NCBI GenBank assembly: GCA_028583415.1
Contig: CM053270.1
Coordinates: forward strand, 3,436,501-3,500,500
Origin: Protea cynaroides
Lineage: Eukaryota; Streptophyta; Magnoliopsida; Proteales; Proteaceae
Reading direction: 5' to 3'
DNA length: 64,000 nucleotides
Shown: positions 57,595-64,000 of the stretch, one piece after another
Layout of the letters: the number at the start of each line of letters is the position of its first letter
Numbering within the stretch: position 1 is the stretch's first letter
The notes under the pieces: model-generated
The model's database searches: none
Told to the model about the DNA's origin: nothing
Seen by the model: the letters and a program-made list of their open reading frames with translations, nothing else
Made by a program: the position numbers and the translations under genes

Positions 57595-57606
57595 GCTCTG
57601 ATACCA
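57595..57606 (-). other. Primer binding site of El-6
   Basis: Minus strand TGGTATCAGAGC, three bases from the 5' LTR; complementary to initiator methionine tRNA. Between it and the aORF stop (57323-57594) lies AT-rich aORF 3' UTR. Confidence 0.9.
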
Positions 57607-57609
57607 AGT

Positions 57610-59844
57610 TGTCACACCCCAATTCCACACTATTTAGAATGGTGTGATGAACAGCTAATAAACCAACGGTTCAACCAGGATCTCAAATAGACTGTGTCCG
57701 TTTGCTTAAACCATACACATCTACAACCATAATCAGAGTAAATACACAATAGCGGAAGTCTTAAATATTAAATGAACTGAGAATCTAATTGTGATAATCA
57801 TAAATAAAATACCAATTATCTGTCATTGACTGAGACATAAGTAATAAAATAATCAATTACATTTATTCAATAATCCAACTAAAATCTAATCGAAAATGCA
57901 TGAGTTGCATTCGCATGACGAATCATGCGTCTCCATTATATCTTCTGCGTCCATCGCCGCAATATGCCTGAATGTGGGAGCACTCATATAATCTTTCACG
58001 GTCATACCTGCATCATCAACTAAAATATTCAAATTTGAAAAGGGTGAGCACACATCACGGCTCAGTGAGAAAACAAAACAATGGAACAAACATATGCATG
58101 CATTCAATTTATATCTGTGGTCTGGTATATAAGTTTGCAATGTGCTATAAAAAGGTTCGGTGGCCACCTCACCTCTATACACAAGTGTGTGAAGCCGCCC
58201 AATGAATATTGGCATTGCCATCCCACATGCACCCACCATGGAAACAGTGTACTCAATGGGTATCGGCATTAAAGTACCACATGCTCACATACCAACACGT
58301 AAGCCCCTATTGGCGAGGGCTTGCAAACTGGGCTTGCAACTAACCAATCCTAATGTCAAACAGTGTATCCAAGGCCTCACCCCAGCATCCCTCAATACAT
58401 CCATAGAGATAGAGCTAAGGCCCCCCGACAGAGTCAGAGACTACACGGTCCAAGATCACCTCCCCTGATGCCCTACGACGTAATAGCTCTACTAAGGTAA
58501 TGGCGATACGACGATGTTAGTGGACAAGACTTGAGTAGAGATAGAGCTAGAGTCTGGTGACCAGGACACACCACAATGTCACGTCCTCCCCCTGATGATC
58601 CACTCGCACCAAGCACATTAACCACACACATACATTCACATGCCTATTCCTAGCATCATCATCATCATCATCATCATGTTATAAATAAACAGAATTAAAT
58701 ATGCATGAACATTAATAGTAGGAATATTGGATGACATGTTGAATGCACATTACAAGCATACACGCATAGAATCAGTCATGGCATTGGACTCAATAAATAA
58801 AAATAGTTTATTATTAGCCAAATTATTTAGGTCTTGTTCCCTCACCTTTGATTGAGTGTAGATCCTCTTTCGAGCTTTAAGAATCAATTTTAGATCACTA
58901 GGAAAACCTAACAAGTCGATAGATTTTAATTAGAATTAATTCCAACAGTTTTAAGTTTGTTGTACTGCTAGGGTCGCAGGTTGGGTCGCAGATAGGGTAG
59001 TAGTTTTCTGAGACCCCTGGGTGTAAGGTCGGTCATAAGGTCGGTTATCCATCGACCCTAGGTGCTACCACACGTAGTTTGAGTCGACCTTTCATCTTAC
59101 AGTCCATTCTTTCATGTTTGGATCCTTTGGCTTACTTTTATAATCCATTCTATGATTGTTCTATGGCTCAAAACTCCAAGTAACACACTTTACTTTGTTT
59201 ACAATGATTTCCTCCATGGATTCCATTGGAATCTACCCATGGATGGATGATTTGGGTTTCTCCTAGATCCTACCTTCTTCATAAACTATCCTAGAGTCTT
59301 ACATAATTTATGGAGAACGTATTCATACCTTAGGCTTGTTGAGATTCAGAGATTTCTCTGAATTTCTTCTCCTTAGTCTTCTTCTCCAACTCTCCTTCTC
59401 TTCTCCTTCTCTTCTCTTTCTCTCACTTTCAATTAGGGTTTCAAAAGGAGTGAAAGAGGCTAAGGGATGTCCTATTTATAAAGGAAAACCTCCCAAAATA
59501 AGTCCCATCGAGATTAGGAAAGCATCCCCTTGAAATTAGGAAAGTTTTCTAATTACGGTTTCAGTCTGTCATCCTAGGGTCGATGCTAGGGTCGCAGGAT
59601 CCATCGACCCAAGGGTCTCAAGTCATCCGACCCTAGTACTGAAAAGTCATGGGATGGACTCTGTTGAGGTGGGGTCGACCCTACCTGTTTAGGCATGGAA
59701 CCCTACCCTTAAATTTACTATTTTTGGGTTAATTTCATACCTGGTCTTGTGATTTCCTTCACGTACTTGGTCAACTTGGCTCGACCATGATAGGTAGACC
59801 TGGTACAAGGTGGCAAGACCTGTTAGTTTGATACGGGTCTTACA
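57610..59844 (-). repeat. El-6 5' LTR (2235 bp)
   Basis: Partner of 33709-35929. TATAAATA (minus) at 59473-59480; motif arrays at about 58965-59065 and 59575-59705; ATC microsatellite near 58655-58678. Confidence 0.95.
57886..58269 (-). CDS. LTR-encoded cysteine peptide, El-6 5' LTR copy (127 codons)
   Basis: The longest version, starting MPIPIEYTVSMVGAC. It contains LNACICLFHCFVFSL, ILVDDAGMTVKDYMSA and SCECNSCIFD-stop. The extended N-terminus is found only in El-6 LTRs and is probably not conserved protein. Confidence 0.5.
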   Translation of the reverse strand: MPIPIEYTVSMVGACGMAMPIFIGRLHTLVYRGEVATEPFYSTLQTYIPDHRYKLNACICLFHCFVFSLSRDVCSPFSNLNILVDDAGMTVKDYMSAPTFRHIAAMDAEDIMETHDSSCECNSCIFD

Positions 59845-60083
59845 GAACTAATCCAAGTGGTGGGGCACGAAGAGATCTTTGCTAAGGTATGGCTATAGTG
59901 GCATACATAAGCACGTGCATTTGATATTGAATAAACATGTGTTTTTTGATATTGATCTCCAGCATGCATGTGCATTGATACTTGACTCTTCACTGAGCTG
60001 GGATAGGTGCTCAACCCTCGAATAATGAAATTCTTTTCAAATTATGATGCAAGTACCTTTATGGATTCCCTTCTGGTGGGTGA
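59845..60083. other. Flank between El-6 and El-9 with an LTR relic
   Basis: No gene. The part at 59990-60055 (CACTGAGCTGGGATAGGTGCTCAACCC..TTATGATGCAAGTACC) matches in outline the conserved hairpin and acceptor block of T1/T2 LTRs, so it is probably a very old LTR remnant. An AAG-GGTGGGGCACGAA word near 59854-59871 is nearly repeated left of El-6 at 33690-33706. Confidence 0.5.
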
Positions 60084-60447
60084 TGTAAGACCCGTATCGA
60101 ACTAATCTGGTCTTACCACTTTGAACACGGTCTACCCATCATGGTCGAGCCAAATAGATCATGTGAGGGAAGGTGATAACGATCCCAGGTATTAAATTGA
60201 CCCAAAAACACAAAAATAAGGGGGAGGGTCGCATACCCAGCAAGGTAGGGTCGGACCCCCCAAGATAAAAAGTCAGACCCTGACTTTCTAACCAGGGGTC
60301 GGACAATTTAAAACCAGGGGTCGATGGGATCTCCGACCACCACATCGACCCCCAGTCTGCCTATAGAAACCGTGATTTGAAAACTTTCCAAATTGCAATG
60401 GGACTCTTTCCTAATCCCAATGGGACTTATTTTGAGAGTTTCTACTC

Positions 60448-60455
60448 TATAAATA
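60448..60455 (+). promoter_or_regulatory. TATA box of El-9 5' LTR
   Basis: TATAAATA, 365 bp into the LTR, followed by the conserved GGACATCCCTAAGCC and a CTCTTTCACTCC block. Confidence 0.7.
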
Positions 60456-61760
60456 GGACATCCCTAAGCCTCTTTCACTCCTTTTAGAACCCTAATTGGA
60501 TTGAGAGAAAGAGAAGAGAAGGAGAAGAGAAAGAGAAGAGAAGGAAAGTGGAGAAGAAGATCGAAGAGAAGGCTTCAAAGAAACAAGCCTAATTCTCAGG
60601 TATGGATACTATCTCCATGTAATTCTAAAGACCTTAGAATAGATAGTGAAGAGGGAATGATCTAGGAGAAACCCAAATCATCCACCCATGGTTAGGTTTT
60701 CATGGAAAATCATGGGGGAGATCATAAAAATCATATAGGTGAATAAACTATGGTTCTAAACCATAGAACATGTATGGAATGGATTGTAGAAGCAAGTCAT
60801 AGGACCCAAACATGAAGGAATGGACTGTAGGATGAAAATTTCAACTAAACCCACGGGGGGTCTCACGGGGGCTCGATGGACAATCGAACCTACCAGACCC
60901 TAACATCGACCCCCAATGTTTGAGAAGTCCAGAATGTGGGTGGTAGCACCCAGGGTCGATGGAAGGTCCGACCCTGGCATCGACCCCGAGTTAACAGTAG
61001 GCTTTTTAAAATCAGAATTAATTCTAATTAAATTCTAACGACTTGATTAGGTCTTCTAGTGATATAATATTGATATTTAGTTGATTCTTAAAGCTTGAGA
61101 GAGGATCTACAATCAAGCAAAGGTGAGGGAACAAGACCTAAACTAATTGGTTAATAATAAACTATTATTATTTCTTGAGTCCAATGCCATGATTGATTCT
61201 ATGCGTGTATGCTTGTCATGTGCATTTAACATGTCATCTAATATTTCTATTGTTACTGTTCATGCATATTTAAATTTATTGTTTATAACATTATGATGAT
61301 GATGATGATAGGAATAGGCATGAAAATGTATGTGTGTGGTTAGTGTGCTTGATGCGAGCGTGTATCAGGGGGTGTCATAGGCCGGGCCTCAGCACTCTAG
61401 CTCTATCTCTAACTCAAGTCTTGTCCACTGACATCGTCGTATCGCCATTACCTTAGCAGAACTATTACGTCGTAGAGTATCAGGGGAGGTGGTCTCATAC
61501 CATGTAGTCTCTGACTCTACCGGGGGGCCTTAGCCCTATCTCTATGGACGTATTGAAGGATGCTGGGGTGAGGCCTTAGATACACTGATTGGCATTAGGA
61601 TTGGTTAGTTACGAGCCCAGTTTGCAAGCCCTCGCCAGCAGGGGCTTACGTGTTGGTATGGATAGAGTATCAGGGAAAGTGTCATAGGCCGGGCCTCAGC
61701 ACTTTAGCTCTATCTCTATTACATGGTAGGGTGGATGGGGACGACAATAAACGTTAACCT

Positions 61761-62078
61761 TTGGGCGGGCTTCCACACCCTGTGCATAGAGGCGAGACGG
61801 CCACCGAACCTTTCTATAGCGCATTGCAAACTTATTTACCAGACCAAAGATATGAATTGAATGCATGCATATGTTTGTTGCATTGTTTTGTTTGCTCACT
61901 GAGCCATGATGTGTGCTCACCCTTTCGACGTCAAATATTTTTAGTTGATGATGTAGGTATCACTGTCAAAGATTATATGAGTGCTCCAGTGTACGGGCGT
62001 GTTGCTGCAATGGAAGCTGAAGACTTAGGGGATACGCATGATCCCTCATGCGAGTGCAACTCATGCGTATTCGATTAG
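61761..62078 (+). CDS. LTR-encoded cysteine peptide, El-9 copy (105 codons)
   Basis: It runs from MGGLPHPVHRGETATEP to SCECNSCVFD-stop. The conserved part is SPFRRQIFLVDDVGITVKDY, then MSAPVYGRVAAMEAED, HDPSCEC, CVFD. It starts about 1.3 kb after the TATA box, in sense with gag-pol, ending 270 bp before the LTR end. Codon differences from T2 copies (for example ACT/ACG, CCA/CCG, TAC/TAT, CAT GAT/CAT GAC) keep the amino acid. Confidence 0.52.
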   Translation: MGGLPHPVHRGETATEPFYSALQTYLPDQRYELNACICLLHCFVCSLSHDVCSPFRRQIFLVDDVGITVKDYMSAPVYGRVAAMEAEDLGDTHDPSCECNSCVFD

Positions 62079-62351
62079 ATTTTGTTTGAATTTATAAAGG
62101 GATGTAATTGATATTTTATTTATTTATGTCTCAGTTGATATAACAATAACTTGATATTTTATTTATGATTACCACAGTTAGATTTCTTAGTTCATTTACT
62201 AAGAACTAAGATTCCGCTATTGTGTATTATTCTGATTATGGTTGTGGATGTTTTTAATGGACACAGCCTATTAGAGATCCTGATTGAACCGTTGATTTAT
62301 TAGCGGTTCATCACACCATTCTGAATAGTGCGGAATTGGGGTGTGACAATT

Positions 62352-62363
62352 TGGTATCAGAGC
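62352..62363 (+). other. Primer binding site of El-9
   Basis: TGGTATCAGAGC, complementary to the 3' end of initiator methionine tRNA, three bases after the LTR. Confidence 0.92.
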
Positions 62364-62641
62364 ATCTCAGGCCTTGTCTGTGAAACCAGTATACTTCTAC
62401 AAAAGTTCATGAACGGAGATAGGATAAAAATTTAAAAGATGTAATAATAACACACCATAAGCATCTATGTTGTTTGAGACAAAACTGAAAGAGAATAATG
62501 CATCTATTAAATGAGAAACAAATTTATATATAACCAAAGGAAGAATAAACGTTTATATATATATATATATGATTAAAGCAGAGTATAGTCCACAGCCCGG
62601 ACACTTACTCTGAAGTACAAAAGAAAGATAAAAGAAATACA

Positions 62642-64000
62642 TCAAGAAGCTGGAGGTGATTGGGGAGGCGGTGCCTCATGGTCTCTATCATAGTCCTCAG
62701 CGTCGACTCTAGTCAACCAAGCTATCTGAGTCTGGGTCGTCTGGAGACTAGCTGTGAGATCAGCCACCCGCTGGTCAGTCACACGCTGAGCATCCCTAAG
62801 CTCTCCCACCCGCTGATCCGACATGTGCTGAGCAGCTAGAAGCTCTCCCACCCGCTGATCCGACAAGCCATGAGCAGCCAGAAGCTCTCCCACCCACTGA
62901 TCGGACAAGTGCTGAGCCTCTAGAAGCTCTCCCATCCTCAAGTCAGACATGCACTGAGCCTCTCGTATCTCATGCAATATCCCCATCATGTCATCAGAAG
63001 GAGCATACGAAGGACCAGCTGCATGTGAAGGACCAGCTGAAGAAGACGGACCAGCTCCTGTAGTATGAGTAGGTGATGGAGGAGGTATGACATCTACATC
63101 CATGTATAGCCGATCGTCATCATCCCCATGAACCCCTGCTCCAGCGGCTGCTGCTGTTGCCTCAGCGTTAGCCATCTCCACTCTAGTGCGAGGGCGCACC
63201 ATCGCGTTCCTCTCCTCATCGCTGACCTGGGCATCCCGCATGCCCATCTTGTAGATGGCCTCCCAATCCAGAGGCGATGAGAAGGATTTCTCCTGAATCT
63301 TCTCATCCAACAAATCAATCCCCAGGCGGGTAAGCAATGTAGTGATCATGCGTCCATAAGGAAGGTTGCCAGTATGACTGGGCAACGTGGCACTGATCAT
63401 CGTCCGCATGATGATATAGGGAAGGCAGACGGACTGCCTAGTGCATATGCTGTACAGCAGATACTGGGTCAACTGGGAGACCCTCTCGTAATGTCCACTC
63501 TGCGGTATCAAGTTGTACTGAATGATCTTGTAGTACACCCGTGGATCGGAATGCAGATAACTCGCTTTCATCTCCCAGCGATCAGGTCTGATGAGCTGAC
63601 GGTCTATCTCAGCCCTCATCTGTAATGAAAAGAACTGGGGTTCTCTAGGGGCACAAAATACGAAGGAGCCACCATAGGAGATACCCAGCAAGTCTGCTAG
63701 CTGTCGGTAGTCGAAAGAAATATCAACTCCCTTGACATAGCTAGTGATCCGAAGCTCATCACCTCTCTCAACATCGTTGTAATCCCCCACCACTTGGAGA
63801 TTACAATAGAACTGGCGTACCAAGTCAGGAAAGGTACAGGCGTCATAGGTGATGACAGGGAGCCATCCCATATCGCCAAAGACCCCCTCCACATTGAACA
63901 AGGCCAAGCTGGCCAAGTCTACTTTGCGACCTCCCTCTACTTTCTTACGAGCGTAGCGGGCATACTGTGTCTTGGCTTCAGTGGAACGGAAGCGAAGATG
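62642..64000 (-). CDS. El-9 aORF, open to the window end (N-terminus outside)
   Basis: An uninterrupted frame of more than 450 codons, antisense to the element. It has KKVEGG, LASLALFNVEGVFGDMGW, FPDLVRQFYCNLQVVGD, ITSYVKGVDISFD, ADLLGISYGGSFVFCAPREP, QLTQYLLYSICTRQ and LPYGRMITTLLTRLGIDL, the blocks of the 'putative plant transposon protein' family. The first residues (MARTK in sisters) lie beyond base 64000. The C-terminus has five 14-residue repeats and ends PPPQSPPAS. No stop or frameshift is seen. A nuclear or DNA-binding role is only conjecture. Confidence 0.82.
   Translation of the reverse strand, partial: HLRFRSTEAKTQYARYARKKVEGGRKVDLASLALFNVEGVFGDMGWLPVITYDACTFPDLVRQFYCNLQVVGDYNDVERGDELRITSYVKGVDISFDYRQLADLLGISYGGSFVFCAPREPQFFSLQMRAEIDRQLIRPDRWEMKASYLHSDPRVYYKIIQYNLIPQSGHYERVSQLTQYLLYSICTRQSVCLPYIIMRTMISATLPSHTGNLPYGRMITTLLTRLGIDLLDEKIQEKSFSSPLDWEAIYKMGMRDAQVSDEERNAMVRPRTRVEMANAEATAAAAGAGVHGDDDDRLYMDVDVIPPPSPTHTTGAGPSSSAGPSHAAGPSYAPSDDMMGILHEIREAQCMSDLRMGELLEAQHLSDQWVGELLAAHGLSDQRVGELLAAQHMSDQRVGELRDAQRVTDQRVADLTASLQTTQTQIAWLTRVDAEDYDRDHEAPPPQSPPAS
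62740..62975 (-). repeat. 42-bp coding minisatellite in El-9 aORF
   Basis: CTCTCC words recur at 62801, 62843, 62885 and 62927, exactly 42 bp apart. They encode SDQRVGELLAAQHM-like 14-residue units. El-9 has about five units, El-1 about four (1-190), El-6 and El-7 two. Copy number changes keep the frame. Confidence 0.85.

Larger units (their letters stand above)
33709..59844 (-). mobile_element. El-6: T1 Tekay element, TSD GAACT, carrying El-7 and El-8
   Basis: In reverse orientation: 3' LTR 33709-35929, pol 35945-39413, gag 39484-40753, control region 40754-41274, aORF 41727-42506 + 56831-57322, PBS 57595-57606, 5' LTR 57610-59844. The duplication GAACT is perfect at 33704-33708 and 59845-59849. 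Without the inserts it is about 11.8 kb. El-7 entered its aORF with duplication CCATC. Confidence 0.95.
60084..62348 (+). repeat. El-9 5' LTR (2265 bp)
   Basis: Starts TGTAAGACCCG, ends GGGGTGTGACA. TATA box at 60448-60455. Motif arrays at about 60225-60355 and 60855-61000, here as GGGGTCGATGG. Hairpin TGAGC...GCTCA at about 61899-61920. Confidence 0.95.
60084..64000 (+). mobile_element. El-9: T1 Tekay element, 5' LTR and antisense gene only in window
   Basis: 5' LTR 60084-62348, primer site 62352-62363, then the minus-strand aORF from 62642 past the window end. Gag-pol should follow outside. It lies in the opposite orientation to El-6. The five bases before it are GGTGA, the expected target duplication. 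Confidence 0.93.

Noticed and set aside
62352..62363. tRNA gene fragment (TGGTATCAGAGC)
   Set aside because: It is the primer binding site; no tRNA body is adjacent.

Overview
The window is repeat-saturated nuclear DNA of a flowering plant (the species cannot be told). I see no intact host gene, rRNA, tRNA or CRISPR array. Nearly every base belongs to nested LTR retrotransposons of one lineage: Ty3/gypsy chromoviruses of Tekay/Del type. They carry Gag with a CCHC knuckle, aspartic protease, RT/RNase H, HHCC + DDE integrase and a C-terminal chromodomain, an initiator-Met tRNA primer site, and LTRs of about 2.2-2.4 kb that begin TGTAAGACCC and end GGGTGTGACA. Two families alternate: T1, whose non-coding parts are full of TAGGGTCGA-type motifs, and T2, full of ACCGGTCGACCGGT-type motifs.

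Layout. El-1 (T1, +) runs from before base 1 to 7454. Its 3' LTR is split by El-2 (T2, -, 7455-29630), whose gag is split by El-3 (T2, -, 13881-25843, TSD TCCAC). The rest of El-1's LTR (29631-30021) is fused to the 3' end of a deleted element El-4 (30022-32903), followed by half of an old T2 LTR (32904-33679). El-6 (T1, -, 33709-59844, TSD GAACT) contains El-7 (T1, -, 42507-56825, TSD CCATC), which contains the solo LTR El-8 (50674-52991, TSD CAGTC). El-9 (T1, +) starts at 60084 and leaves the window. Three foreign pieces sit inside the elements: an organellar group II intron RT fragment (22044-22277), a mitochondrial-type sequence joined to plastid atpA (27046-27473), and an unidentified 168-bp piece (15015-15182).

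Architecture. Each full element reads LTR - PBS - antisense gene (aORF, 'putative plant transposon protein' type) - motif array - gag - short GT-AG intron - pol - polypurine tract - LTR. The aORF and gag are divergent around the motif array. The aORF appears to have its own 5'-UTR intron. Gag and pol are separated by a 70-83 bp intron-like gap at one fixed codon; unspliced RNA would give Gag and spliced RNA Gag-Pol. The LTRs of both families also keep a short cysteine-containing reading frame, seen in all 11 LTR copies that span the locus.

All gag-pol copies are broken by stops and frameshifts, mostly CAG>TAG, CGA>TGA and TGG>TGA, as expected after long cytosine methylation. The aORFs of El-6 and El-9 have no visible stop or frameshift.
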